Assembly: GCA_900545515.1 (NCBI GenBank)
Contig: UQZA01000011.1
Coordinates: 16,738 to 80,737, forward strand
DNA length: 64,000 nt
Direction: 5' to 3'
Source: an uncultured Eubacteriales bacterium
GTDB taxonomy: Bacteria > Bacillota > Clostridia > Oscillospirales > Oscillospiraceae
Under the pieces are notes generated by a model that ran no database searches, was not told the origin of the DNA, and saw nothing but the letters and a program-made list of their open reading frames with translations. The position numbers were made by a program, and so were the translations under genes. This document shows, piece after piece, positions 41,504 through 50,025 of the stretch; position 1 is the first letter of the stretch; each line of letters starts with the position of its first letter.

Positions 41504-41653
41504 ATGTGGAGACAGCATCAGATTTGCGCCGTTGCGCTGCTGGCTCTTGGGCTTGGCCTGATCATTGGCTGCGCCTGCGGGGTCACCGTGGTTTCCATCC
41601 TGCTGGGGCTTTGTTGCCTCTGCGGCGGCTGCTTTTTGTTGAAGAAAAAATAA
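41504..41653 (+). CDS. Tiny Cys-rich membrane protein (49 residues)
   Basis: MWRQHQICAVALLALGLGLI, then IGCACGVTVVSILLGLCCLC and GGCFLLKKK. Two hydrophobic helices are separated by CAC, with a basic tail. There are seven cysteines. It recalls short proteins found beside cell-wall genes in related clostridia, but I cannot name a family. The ATG follows the terminator directly, so the only purine-rich site (GGGGG) lies inside the terminator's 3' arm. Expression would therefore need readthrough or an upstream leader RNA. Translation is plausible but not proven. Confidence 0.55.
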   Translation: MWRQHQICAVALLALGLGLIIGCACGVTVVSILLGLCCLCGGCFLLKKK

Positions 41654-41711
41654 GGCATAACCTTGTCCACGCCTGCGTATATATCACCAGAACGTGTAAG
41701 GAGTGAACAAT

Positions 41712-43220
41712 ATGGAACTGGCCTTTGAAAAAAACGCCGTGGACCATCTCCAGAAGCTGGTCTGCCAGGTGGTGAGTCAAGAGGAGACCGCAGAAACGGT
41801 TGTGCCGGACAGCCTGCCGGATGTAGGCCGGATTGTGGGCTGTTGGGGTGTTCCGGTGGTCCGTAGCAAGGAGTGGCGGCAAAACGGCATGGGCGTCTCA
41901 GGCGGCGTCAGCGCCTGGGTCCTGTATGTACCGGAGGAGGGGGGAGCGCCACGGCAGGTGGCGGTGTATCTCCCCTTCACCGCAAAGTGGGAATTCCCGC
42001 CGACGGAGCAAGAGGGGCAGATGCAGGTTTCCTGCCGCATCAAGAGCATCGATGCGCGCATGGTAAATTCTCGCAAGATTCTGGTCCGCGCCTCTCTGAC
42101 CTGCAAGGGGGAGGCGTACGGTCCCGGCCAGGCGGTGTTTTACACCCTGCCGTCTCCGCCCAAGGAACTGGAGGTTCTGCGGCAGCGCCTGCCCCTGCAG
42201 CTGCCCACGGAGCTGACCGAGAAGAGCTTCCTGCTGGATGAGGAGCTGGAGCTCCCCGGCGGCGCGCCTGCCGTCAGCCAGCTGGTTTCCTACCAGGTTC
42301 GGCCCACGGTGACCGACGCCAAGGTGCTGGGGGAGAAGGCTGTATTCAAGGGAAGCTGCAGTTTGCACGTTTTGTACATGACCCCCGAGGACCGTCTGGC
42401 GGTTTGGGATTTTGATCTGCCCTTTTCCCAGTACACAGAGCTGGCCCGGGTTTACGACCAGGAGGAGGAGCTTCAAATTGAGCCGGTTTTGACCGGTGTG
42501 GAGGTCTCCGCCGATGAGGAAGGCAGGCGACTGCGGCTCAAGTGCAGTGTGGCCGCCCAGTGCTTGGTGCTGGCCCGGCAGACCGTGGATCTGGTGCAGG
42601 ATCTCTATAGTTTGCGTCACACGGTCACACCGCAGCTGCAGAAGCTTCCCATGAAGAGCCGGCTGGACCGGCAGCAGCTCCGGGAGCAGGCGGAGAGCAG
42701 CTTCCCCTTAGAGGGCGGCGCCCTCATAGACAGCGCCGTCTTCCCGGATCTGCCGAAAATCCGCCGGGAAGGGGAGGAGATGGAGATTGAATCCCCCGTC
42801 TGGTGCAGCGTGCTGTATTATGACGAAGCCGGCGAGCTCCAGGGCCGGTCCGCCCACACCTCTGCGGTGTCCCGGATTCGCCTGGCCGAGGGCTGTACCT
42901 GCGAGGCCTCCAGCCAGATTTCCGGTCCTCTTCAGTGGTCCTCCGGCGGCGGGTCTGCTACGGTGCGGGCGTCTCTGGAGGTGACGGTGGACAGCTTTGG
43001 CAGCGGAGACCTGGAGGTGATCGCCGGCGCGGAGCTGTCGGAGCAGGGAAAACCGGACCCAAACCGGCCCTCTCTCATCATCCGCGCCCCACTGGCCGGG
43101 CAGAGCCTGTGGGACCTGGCCAAGTCCTGCGGTTCCACGGTGGAAGCCATCCGCGGCGCAAACCACCTACCCCAGGAGGGCCCGGCTCCGGAAAGCCTCC
43201 TGTTGATTCCGGTTTTTTAA
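41712..43220 (+). CDS. DUF3794 and LysM protein (SipL-like)
   Basis: 502 residues. At least two DUF3794 units are visible (ETVVPDSLPDVGRIVGCWG; LVSYQVRPTVTDAKVLGEKAVFKGSCSLHVLY), and the end is a LysM domain (APLAGQSLWDLAKSCGSTVEAIRGANHL). This layout is that of SipL, the SpoIVA-interacting protein required for spore coat assembly in Clostridioides. AAGGAGTGAACAAT before ATG 41712 supports the start. The gene suggests a spore-forming lineage, although the protein may have another role if sporulation is lost. A terminator lies near 43360. Confidence 0.9.
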   Translation: MELAFEKNAVDHLQKLVCQVVSQEETAETVVPDSLPDVGRIVGCWGVPVVRSKEWRQNGMGVSGGVSAWVLYVPEEGGAPRQVAVYLPFTAKWEFPPTEQEGQMQVSCRIKSIDARMVNSRKILVRASLTCKGEAYGPGQAVFYTLPSPPKELEVLRQRLPLQLPTELTEKSFLLDEELELPGGAPAVSQLVSYQVRPTVTDAKVLGEKAVFKGSCSLHVLYMTPEDRLAVWDFDLPFSQYTELARVYDQEEELQIEPVLTGVEVSADEEGRRLRLKCSVAAQCLVLARQTVDLVQDLYSLRHTVTPQLQKLPMKSRLDRQQLREQAESSFPLEGGALIDSAVFPDLPKIRREGEEMEIESPVWCSVLYYDEAGELQGRSAHTSAVSRIRLAEGCTCEASSQISGPLQWSSGGGSATVRASLEVTVDSFGSGDLEVIAGAELSEQGKPDPNRPSLIIRAPLAGQSLWDLAKSCGSTVEAIRGANHLPQEGPAPESLLLIPVF

Positions 43221-43350
43221 CTGCCTGGTATTTGGTTAAAAACATCATAAGATTGAGCATGATTAAGAATGCGCGCCGTAACGACTGCGTATAGGCTGGA
43301 TGGCTTGGCCAATCAATCATTTTGCAGGCTGATAGGCGTTCAAATAATAG

Positions 43351-43395
43351 GGGGCTATCTCAGGGGGAAATTCTGAGACAGCCCCTGCTTTTCTT
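43351..43395 (+). terminator. Terminator of the SipL-like gene
   Basis: GGGGCTATCTCAG (43351-43363) pairs with CTGAGACAGCCCC (43373-43385) with one mismatch, then TGCTTTTCTT. Confidence 0.75.
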
Positions 43396-43463
43396 ACACA
43401 TAAAAACGATATTTTTTGCAGAGCAGGAAACTAGAAACGGTGATAAAAACTAAGAAAAAATTC

Positions 43464-43492
43464 TTGACATTTTTAGGAAATTGCCGTAAAAT
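43464..43492 (+). promoter_or_regulatory. SigA promoter of the secreted-protein gene at 43545
   Basis: Consensus TTGACA (43464-43469), 17-base spacer, TAAAAT (43487-43492). Confidence 0.88.
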
Positions 43493-43544
43493 GAAAATGC
43501 GGGATGAACACACCGCCAAAATAAATTTTAGGAGGAACGTGGAC

Positions 43545-44213
43545 ATGAAAATTCGGAATTTATTGGCAGCACTATTGGTCATATCCTTATGCATCTGCTT
43601 GCCGGTTCAGGTCAGCGCCATGGGTGCCCCTGTGGAGCTGACGGCGGAAAATGTTTCGCACTATGCGTACATGGACCTGGACGTTGCTCCTGCTGAGCTC
43701 CGTGGAACCATTTTGGAGGCCCGGGAACAGATTATTTTTGCACATTCCTGGGTTGCTGAGGGAGAGGGATGGATTGAGCAACCCGACGGAACCATTGAAG
43801 TTTTGCCCCAATTCTACGATTTGTTCCCGGAGGATTGGGATGTTCCCTGTGATCCTCGTGTGGCAGACCGTGCTGTACTTGGTGGGGATGCCGACATTGC
43901 CTCGACCTCCACGTTGTTTTATGGCTCGGTATTTTTCCACAAACCCAGTAACACCGCCCTGACGGATCCATTCAGAACATGGACGGACATTCGCGGAACG
44001 ATGAAAACGACAGTAGTCAGCTTGAATCAGCCGGATAGCTGTAATGTGGGATACACCAATATGCGGACCGGAAAATCTCTGGCATATTCTTCCAGAATGA
44101 AGCCAGGTGCTACATGCAACTACACAATTTCCAGTCCTACGATTGTTGGGGCGCGGGCAAGCACATATTCAAATGAAGGATATGGCTACTTGCGCATTGA
44201 GCTGTCCACTTAA
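43545..44213 (+). CDS. Secreted protein of unknown family (paralogue of the gene at 7089)
   Basis: 222 residues. GGAGGAACGTGGAC before ATG 43545 and a clear signal peptide (cleavage probably after VSA, residue 25). The mature protein begins with AYMDLDVAPAELRGTILEAR, EQIIFAHSWVAEG, then LPQFYDLFPEDWDVP, and ends with SCNVGYTNMRTGKSLAYSS, IVGARASTYS and LRIEL. Both blocks are shared with the protein at 7089, while the middle differs. It has its own consensus promoter, unlike its sister which follows an ECF sigma gene. Four cysteines in the mature part, two of them conserved. No known domain recognised. A lipoprotein gene follows. Confidence 0.82.
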   Translation: MKIRNLLAALLVISLCICLPVQVSAMGAPVELTAENVSHYAYMDLDVAPAELRGTILEAREQIIFAHSWVAEGEGWIEQPDGTIEVLPQFYDLFPEDWDVPCDPRVADRAVLGGDADIASTSTLFYGSVFFHKPSNTALTDPFRTWTDIRGTMKTTVVSLNQPDSCNVGYTNMRTGKSLAYSSRMKPGATCNYTISSPTIVGARASTYSNEGYGYLRIELST

Positions 44214-44271
44214 AAATGCCCCAGGGCGCTTTTTGGGTCTGTTGCAAAAGGAAATGTCAGGACTCCCTCCG

Positions 44272-44326
44272 GCAGGATATGGCGTGAGTCTGCGCCATAT
44301 CCTGCTGAGGCGAGTTCTGACTCGCC
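44272..44326. repeat. Paired hairpin element related to the one at 16491
   Basis: GCAGGATATGGCG (44272-44284) pairs perfectly with its complement (44293-44305), followed by GGCGAGT/ACTCGCC (44309-44326). The second hairpin is the same module as in the 16430-16528 element. Confidence 0.6.
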
Positions 44327-44356
44327 GCTTTACGGCATAGTTTGAGGGAGGCCAAA

Positions 44357-45295
44357 ATGAAAAATCGTCATTTTTGCGTAATTTGCATGCTTTTGCCTGT
44401 TATTTTTCTCTGTACAATTTTAGCCGGATGTGGGAAAGAACCGCAAGCGGATCCGGCGGATGTGCCCTTTCTCTCGCAGGTTTGTACGCAGGATTTGGAA
44501 GCGCTGCCCCATACGATGGAAGTCCGTTGGCAGAGCGGCGATTTAGAGCTGTTAGATGCAACAGAAGGTGAAGGTGGGTATCTCCTGCTGGTACAGGATG
44601 CCAATGATACATACCAGATCACATTGGATGATAACTTCAACGAGGTAAACCGGCAGAAAACCAGCGTTTCCCATGCCAAAAGATTCCTGCATACCAAGCA
44701 GGGGGTGTTTGCCTATGCTCCAAATGAGTCTGGGACCTATGATGTGTGGAAAGACTTGTCATGTTATTTGCCCGTTGGCGGAGACGACACCAGCGACTTT
44801 CAGATGGTGGTTGCGGATCAGCAGCTTTACATTTGTGCAAATGGGCGGCTGTTTTATCAGACGGAAGAAATCTCTCTAGACACCTTGCGTGCAGTCCCTT
44901 ATATCACAGATCAACCTGATTTACTTTATGCCGTTGCAGTTGTTCCGTGGAAGGGTCGAGTCTATGCGGTGCTGCGCGAGGAAGAGGCTGGCTCCATGCT
45001 GTATGTTCCTTTGGAGGACGGGGCTGTTCTCCTGGAGGATGCAGCGCTTTCCTTTACCCAAGGCGTACGGTTTGCTGCAGCGGGTGAACGCATTTATTAT
45101 GTTGGAGAGGACGGCGTGATATATTTTCTGCGTTGCGACCTTCCGGAGCTTGGTGTTGCGGAACAGGCTTTCTTTGATTTGACTCAGGATGGACTGCAGG
45201 CAGGGGATATTCGCGCAGTCCTGGCGCGGGAGAATGGGAAACTGATGCTTCTCCTACGAGATAAATTGGTGGAAGTTGTTCCTGTAGTGTCTTAA
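44357..45295 (+). CDS. Lipoprotein of unknown function
   Basis: 312 residues. MKNRHFCVICMLLPVIFLCT and ILAGC give a lipoprotein signal (lipidated Cys25). The mature part has repeated beta patterns (GGYLLLVQDANDTYQI, GVFAYAPNESGTYDV, RIYYVGEDGVIYFLRC) that suggest a beta-propeller of the DUF5050 style. GGGAGGCCAAA before ATG 44357 supports the start. It lies downstream of the unknown secreted protein with a hairpin element between, so common transcription is uncertain. A strong terminator follows. Confidence 0.8.
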   Translation: MKNRHFCVICMLLPVIFLCTILAGCGKEPQADPADVPFLSQVCTQDLEALPHTMEVRWQSGDLELLDATEGEGGYLLLVQDANDTYQITLDDNFNEVNRQKTSVSHAKRFLHTKQGVFAYAPNESGTYDVWKDLSCYLPVGGDDTSDFQMVVADQQLYICANGRLFYQTEEISLDTLRAVPYITDQPDLLYAVAVVPWKGRVYAVLREEEAGSMLYVPLEDGAVLLEDAALSFTQGVRFAAAGERIYYVGEDGVIYFLRCDLPELGVAEQAFFDLTQDGLQAGDIRAVLARENGKLMLLLRDKLVEVVPVVS

Positions 45296-45308
45296 GAATG
45301 ACCTTATT

Positions 45309-45349
45309 GGCAGGAAATCAGTGCGATATCTGATTTCCTGCCGTTTTTT
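45309..45349 (+). terminator. Terminator of the lipoprotein gene
   Basis: GGCAGGAAATCAG (45309-45321) pairs perfectly with CTGATTTCCTGCC (45330-45342), then G and six T residues. Confidence 0.93.
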
Positions 45350-45449
45350 CATAATTAAATTCACATGTGATTTTTATGATTTATTTGCACAAAATTAAGC
45401 TTGGACTCCACGGTGCGGACCGTTTTTTCCAATTTCAATTTCTTGTCCC

Positions 45450-45478
45450 TTGTTTTTTTCTGGGGAGCGTGGTAGAAT
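45450..45478 (+). promoter_or_regulatory. Promoter of the ATP synthase operon
   Basis: TTGTTT (45450-45455), 17-base spacer, TAGAAT (45473-45478), 45 bases before atpZ. The DNA upstream is AT-rich. Confidence 0.7.
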
Positions 45479-45522
45479 AATTAGCGTTTCTTGGAAGAAA
45501 ATACAGGTGAGGAGGCGGTGGA

Positions 45523-45792
45523 ATGCGGACTGTGCGGGAGCTGGTTTGGTTGACGCAATTGGGACTTTCCATCGTCTGTCCCTTGCTTCTCTGCCTGCTG
45601 GGCGCCGTTTGGCTTCGGGACCGGTTTGGCTTCGGAAACTGGGTTATTTTTTTGGGCATCGCCCTGGGATTGAGCGGCGCGTTTTCCGCTGGCGCTGCCT
45701 TTGTCAGGGATGTGAGCTTTTTGAACCGACCGGGGCGGGAAAAGGGAAATAACCGGAAGAAACCTCCCATATCCTTCAATGAGCATGATTAA
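45523..45792 (+). CDS. atpZ: AtpZ-type F-ATPase accessory membrane protein
   Basis: 89 residues with two hydrophobic helices (LTQLGLSIVCPLLLCLLG and WVIFLGIALGLSGAFSAGA) and a basic tail, the AtpZ/AtpI-like pattern. It is the first gene of a complete F-ATPase operon and is preceded by GAGGAGGCGGTGG. AtpZ and AtpI assist assembly of the c-ring and possibly Mg2+ or Ca2+ uptake for the ATPase. Confidence 0.85.
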   Translation: MRTVRELVWLTQLGLSIVCPLLLCLLGAVWLRDRFGFGNWVIFLGIALGLSGAFSAGAAFVRDVSFLNRPGREKGNNRKKPPISFNEHD

Positions 45793-45813
45793 TTTGTTCG
45801 GAGGTGCGCTTGT

Positions 45814-46218
45814 ATGTCCACTCGAAATCCGGTATATCGGGAAACCGCCGCCATTGCCATAGGAGAGGTCCTCTGCGTGGGCCTGATGCTTGGCATTTAC
45901 GCCCTGGCAGGGCGCCTGGACAGGTCCGTCGTTCTGGGGGGCATGCTGGGGGGGCTTCTCTCCATTTGCAATTTCTTCTTCATGGCGGTGGGGGCCAGCC
46001 TGGCGGCAGACCGGGCCGAGCAGCAGAATGTGAAGGGCGGAACGGCCTTGGTGCGTATGTCCTTCCTGCTCCGGTACCTGGTTTTGTTCCTGATTTTGTT
46101 TGCGGCAGCCAAGAGCAAACGGTTTGATTTGCTGGCGTTGGTTCTGCCGTTGGTGTTTGTACGACCTATTTTGATGCTGGGCGAATTTTTCCGAAAGTCG
46201 GGTGAAAAAAGATCATGA
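45814..46218 (+). CDS. atpI: AtpI-like F-ATPase accessory membrane protein
   Basis: 134 residues with four hydrophobic helices (IAIGEVLCVGLMLGIYAL; VVLGGMLGGLLSICNFFFMA; LLRYLVLFLILFAAA; LALVLPLVFVRPILML). It has the ATP synthase I fold, in which an N-terminal pair and RPI motif near the end are typical. It helps c-ring assembly. The stop overlaps the atpB start by four bases. GGAGGTGCGCTTGT precedes the start. Confidence 0.85.
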   Translation: MSTRNPVYRETAAIAIGEVLCVGLMLGIYALAGRLDRSVVLGGMLGGLLSICNFFFMAVGASLAADRAEQQNVKGGTALVRMSFLLRYLVLFLILFAAAKSKRFDLLALVLPLVFVRPILMLGEFFRKSGEKRS

Positions 46219-47117
46219 GTATCAACGGCGCAAAAATCTACTTTGTCATACCCATCCTGGGCGGCATTCCCGTGACCCAGACCATGCTGTCCTCTCTGCT
46301 GGTGACGCTGCTTTTGTGCATCGCAGGGTACCGGCTGGGCAAACATCTGAAGAAACGGCCGGGACCGGCTCAGGTCCTCACAGAGAAGGCCGTCTCCACG
46401 CTGTACAACCTGGTCAGCGACACCATGGGCCCCCACAACGCCCACTGGACGCCTTACATTGGAACCCTGTTCCTCTCCTCTCTGTGTGGCTCCCTCATTG
46501 GCATGACCGGTTTTCTCCGATCCACCACAGCGGACCTCAGTACCACACTGACCTGGGCCCTGATGACCAGTGCCCTCATCTGGTACCACAGCATTAAGAA
46601 CAACGGCTTTTTGGGCTGGTTAAAGGGCTTCACCGAGCCTATTTGGGTGATGACGCCTATGAACCTGGTATCGGAGATTGCCCAGCCCATCTCTATGGCC
46701 TTCCGTCATTTCGGCAATGTGGTGGGTGGCAGCGTGATTACCTCCATGCTGTATATGGCCCTGTCAGGCGCTTCCGCGGCGCTGCTGAACCTGATTGCCT
46801 CCAGCGGCCTTGCGGTGTGCATCGTGCTGATGGCAGCTGGCGTGGCCCTGACCCTCTGGGGGTTCCAGAGTAAGAGGCTGGCCAGGAAGCTTTTGGGGAT
46901 TGCGTTCACGGTCCTTGCGGCTGCGGCCCTGCTGCAGCTGCTGGGGGTGGTGGGTGGCATTCCCATCCTGGGCTTGGGCCTGCCCGCCATTTTGTCCTTG
47001 TATTTTGACATTTTCTCTGGCTTCATTCAGGCCTTCGTCTTCTGTCTGCTGAGCATGGTCTATATCAGCTCCGCCTGTCCGCCTCCCGCGCAGGAGCGGG
47101 ACGAGGCAGCCGCTTAA
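46215..47117 (+). CDS. atpB: ATP synthase subunit a
   Basis: 300 residues, the ion-channel subunit facing the c-ring. The essential arginine lies in ISMAFRHFGNVVGGSVI (about residue 168), where the usual form is LRLFGN; the extra histidine next to it is less common. Long helices with NLVSEIAQPI follow the family order. The protein is slightly longer than usual (~230-270) because of extra helix LLGIAFTVLAAAALLQLLG. It works in the membrane with subunits b and c. The c-subunit next to it suggests Na+ coupling. Confidence 0.96.
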   Translation: MSINGAKIYFVIPILGGIPVTQTMLSSLLVTLLLCIAGYRLGKHLKKRPGPAQVLTEKAVSTLYNLVSDTMGPHNAHWTPYIGTLFLSSLCGSLIGMTGFLRSTTADLSTTLTWALMTSALIWYHSIKNNGFLGWLKGFTEPIWVMTPMNLVSEIAQPISMAFRHFGNVVGGSVITSMLYMALSGASAALLNLIASSGLAVCIVLMAAGVALTLWGFQSKRLARKLLGIAFTVLAAAALLQLLGVVGGIPILGLGLPAILSLYFDIFSGFIQAFVFCLLSMVYISSACPPPAQERDEAAA

Positions 47118-47166
47118 CCGTCGTTCCTATTTATATATATACCACAATCTTAGGAGGATCTTTACT

Positions 47167-47406
47167 ATGGAACAAGCAATTATCAAAGCCGCCTGCGCCA
47201 TTGGCGCCGGACTGTGTATGGGAATTGGCGCCATTGGCCCGGCCATGGGCGAAGGCAACGCCGTGGGCAAAGCTCTGGAGGGCATGGCCCGGCAGCCTGA
47301 GGCCGCCAGCACCTTGCGTACCAACATGATCATCGGTTGCGCCATTACGGAAACTACGGGTATTTACTCTCTGCTCATCGCCTTTTTGATTCTCTTTGCC
47401 CTGTAA
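47167..47406 (+). CDS. atpE: ATP synthase subunit c with two-carboxylate motif
   Basis: 79 residues, two helices. The first holds IGPAMGEGNAVGKALEG and the loop MARQPEA, the second CAITETTGIYSLL with the ion-carrying Glu62. The family's Na+ signature is Q32 with ES/ET-TGIY; here the glutamine position is Glu29. Glu in both places is the two-carboxylate type described for Fusobacterium nucleatum, with ETTGIY as in Acetobacterium Na+-ATPases. So Na+ coupling is likely. GGAGGATCTTTACT precedes the ATG. Confidence 0.96.
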   Translation: MEQAIIKAACAIGAGLCMGIGAIGPAMGEGNAVGKALEGMARQPEAASTLRTNMIIGCAITETTGIYSLLIAFLILFAL

Positions 47407-47446
47407 GCGCATCTTCCGGCAGATAAAACGAAAGGAGTGATGCCGC

Positions 47447-47953
47447 ATGGAGGGATTTGAAAGCTTTGTTGGCGTGAACTTCTGGACAGCGCTTTTGACC
47501 CTGTGCAACATGATCATTACCTTCCTGGTGCTGAAGAAGTTCCTCTTCAAGCCAGTGAAAAAGATGATCGACGACCGACAGCAGGAAATCGATGGCCTCT
47601 ATGCCGATGCCAGTCACGCCAAGACCCAGGCGGAGGCTCTGCAGGCCCAGTATGACGCCCGCCTCAAGGCAGCCAACGCAGAAGGGGACCGGATCATCCA
47701 AAATGCCACCCGCCAGGCCCAGGAGCGGGAGGAGGCCATTGTTCATGAGGCCCAGGAGAAGGCAGCCCGCACCATGGAGCGCGCCCACGCCCAAGTAGAG
47801 CGGGAGAAAAAGCAGGCTATGAATGACCTGAAGGACCAGGTCTCCGGCATGGCGATTGGGATCGCCTCTGCCGTTCTGGAGGAGGACGTGGACAAGCGGA
47901 AGCACGCCAAGCTCATTGACTCCTTCATTGAGAATCTGGGAGAGCCCCTATGA
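47447..47953 (+). CDS. atpF: ATP synthase subunit b
   Basis: 168 residues: N-terminal membrane helix (NFWTALLTLCNMIITFLVLKKFLF) and a long charged helix rich in Ala/Glu/Lys (DASHAKTQAEALQAQYDARL), the peripheral stalk. The C-terminal end VEEDVDKRKHAKLIDSFIENL is usual. The stop overlaps the atpH start by four bases. GAAAGGAGTGATGCCGC precedes the start. Confidence 0.96.
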   Translation: MEGFESFVGVNFWTALLTLCNMIITFLVLKKFLFKPVKKMIDDRQQEIDGLYADASHAKTQAEALQAQYDARLKAANAEGDRIIQNATRQAQEREEAIVHEAQEKAARTMERAHAQVEREKKQAMNDLKDQVSGMAIGIASAVLEEDVDKRKHAKLIDSFIENLGEPL

Positions 47954-48483
47954 TCCGCGCCAGTGACTATGGCCGTGCCCTGTTTGAGTTGGCCCGGCAG
48001 GAGCACAGGGAAGGGGAGATTGGGGAAGAAATGGCTGGGGTCCGGGCCATTTTGGAGCAGCAGCCGGCCTATGCCCGCTTGCTGGATTCCCCTGCGCTGC
48101 CCAGGGAGCAGCGGCTTTCCCTGGTGGAGGAGGCCTTTTCCAGTCTGAACCTCTATCATTTGAATTTTCTGAAAATCCTCTGCGAAAAGCACGCGGTGAA
48201 GCAATATGCCGCCTGCGCCCGGGTGTACGGGCAGCTGTATGACCAGGCCCACGGCATTCTGCGGGCCACCGCCATGACGGCTGTGGCCATGTCCAAGGGG
48301 CAGCAGGCTGCCCTGGCGAAGAAGCTGGAGGCCATGACCGGGAAAACGGTGAAGCTCACCAATGTGGTGGACGCCCGCGTTTTGGGCGGCGTGACCTTAC
48401 GCTTTGCCGGGGTGCAGCTGGACGGGAGCCTGCAGGCCCGGCTGGAAGCGCTGCGCCAGAGCCTGGCCGCCGCGACTGTGTAA
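47950..48483 (+). CDS. atpH: ATP synthase subunit delta
   Basis: 177 residues, the stalk cap joining subunit b to the alpha/beta hexamer. Family features are the front IRASDYGRALFELARQE, the middle LPREQRLSLVEEAF and the end GKTVKLTNVVDARVLGGVTLRFAGVQLDGSL. Overlap with atpF and a 13-base gap to atpA confirm operon order. Sequence is moderately divergent, as usual for delta. Confidence 0.94.
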   Translation: MIRASDYGRALFELARQEHREGEIGEEMAGVRAILEQQPAYARLLDSPALPREQRLSLVEEAFSSLNLYHLNFLKILCEKHAVKQYAACARVYGQLYDQAHGILRATAMTAVAMSKGQQAALAKKLEAMTGKTVKLTNVVDARVLGGVTLRFAGVQLDGSLQARLEALRQSLAAATV

Positions 48484-48496
48484 AGTAGGTGAACAC

Positions 48497-50014
48497 ATGA
48501 ACCTGAAAACCGACGAAATTACCAAGGTCATTCAAGACCAGATCAAAAACTATGGCGCAAAAACCAAGCAGGATGAAATCGGCTACGTGATCCAGGTGGG
48601 AGACGGCATTGCCAAGGTCCACGGCCTGGACCGCTGCCGGGCCAACGAGCTGCTCCGCTTTGACGGCGGCGCTGTGGGCATGGCGCTGAACCTGGAGGAG
48701 GACTGCGTCAGTGTGGTTATGCTGGGCTCTGATGTGGGCGTGGAGGAAGGGAGCCTGGTGCGGCGCACCGGGGAGGTCCTTTCCGTCCCGGTGGGGGAGA
48801 AGCTGATTGGCCGGGTGGTGGATGCTCTGGGCAACCCCATCGATGGCAAAGGCCCCATCGACTGTTCCCAAACCCGGCCCATTGAACACCAAGCGCCGGG
48901 TATCATCCAGAGAAAATCCGTCTCGGTCCCCCTGCAGACGGGCATTAAGGCCATTGATTCCATGATTCCCATTGGCCGCGGACAGCGGGAGCTCATCATC
49001 GGCGACCGCCAGACCGGAAAAACCACCATTGCAACCGACACCATCCTGAACCAAAAGGGGAAGGATGTGATCTGTATCTATGTGGCCATTGGTCAGAAGC
49101 GCTCTACGGTGGCCCAGATTGTCCATGATTTTGAGCTGAGCGGGGCCATGGAGTACACCATTGTGGTCTCCGCCACGGCTTCGGAGCAGGCGCCCATGCA
49201 GTACATCGCCCCCTATTCCGGCTGCACCATGGGCGAGTATTTCATGGATCAAGGCAAGGACGTGCTCATTGTCTATGACGACCTGAGTAAGCACGCTGTG
49301 GCCTACCGGGCCATTTCCCTGCTGATCCGCCGCCCCCCCGGACGGGAGGCCTACCCTGGCGATGTGTTCTATCTCCACTCCCGTCTGTTGGAGCGGGCGG
49401 CCCGGATGGCGCCGGAGTATGGAGGAGGCAGCCTCACGGCTCTGCCGGTTATTGAGACCCAGGCCGGCGATGTGTCTGCCTATATCCCCACCAACGTGAT
49501 TTCCATTACCGACGGACAGATCTTCCTGGAGACGGAGCTCTTTAACTCCGGCGTTATGCCCGCTGTGAACCCTGGCATCTCTGTGTCCCGGGTGGGCGGC
49601 TCGGCGCAGATCAAGGCCATGAAGCAGGTGGCCGGTTCTCTGAAGCTGCTGTATTCCCAGTACCGGGAGCTCCAGAGCTTTGCCCAGTTTGGCTCCGACC
49701 TGGACGCCGACACCAAATCCCGCCTGGCTCAGGGCCAGCGGATTGTGGAGGTTCTGAAGCAGAAAAACGGAGCACCTGTGGAGGTGGCCCACCAGGTGGC
49801 GATTCTTTACGCTGTGACCAAGGGCTATCTGGAGCAGGTGGAGGTGGAGCAGGTCTCCGCCTACGAGGAGAAGCTGCACCGGCAGCTGGACACCCGCCGT
49901 CCGGAGATTCTCCAGTCCATTCGGGACACCAAAATGCTGACCCCGGAGAACGAAGCGGCTCTGAAGCAATTTCTCACGGAATTCACCGCCGAGTTCCAAT
50001 CTTCCCACAGTTAG
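48497..50014 (+). CDS. atpA: ATP synthase subunit alpha
   Basis: 505 residues, non-catalytic nucleotide-binding subunit of F1. Walker A GDRQTGKTTIA, and the ATPase signature PAVNPGISVSRVGGSAQIKA are clear. The N-terminal MNLKTDEITKVIQDQIKNYG corresponds to the stalk-binding helix. GTAGGTGAACAC precedes ATG 48497. The protein is complete. Confidence 0.98.
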   Translation: MNLKTDEITKVIQDQIKNYGAKTKQDEIGYVIQVGDGIAKVHGLDRCRANELLRFDGGAVGMALNLEEDCVSVVMLGSDVGVEEGSLVRRTGEVLSVPVGEKLIGRVVDALGNPIDGKGPIDCSQTRPIEHQAPGIIQRKSVSVPLQTGIKAIDSMIPIGRGQRELIIGDRQTGKTTIATDTILNQKGKDVICIYVAIGQKRSTVAQIVHDFELSGAMEYTIVVSATASEQAPMQYIAPYSGCTMGEYFMDQGKDVLIVYDDLSKHAVAYRAISLLIRRPPGREAYPGDVFYLHSRLLERAARMAPEYGGGSLTALPVIETQAGDVSAYIPTNVISITDGQIFLETELFNSGVMPAVNPGISVSRVGGSAQIKAMKQVAGSLKLLYSQYRELQSFAQFGSDLDADTKSRLAQGQRIVEVLKQKNGAPVEVAHQVAILYAVTKGYLEQVEVEQVSAYEEKLHRQLDTRRPEILQSIRDTKMLTPENEAALKQFLTEFTAEFQSSHS

Positions 50015-50025
50015 GAGGCTGACCC

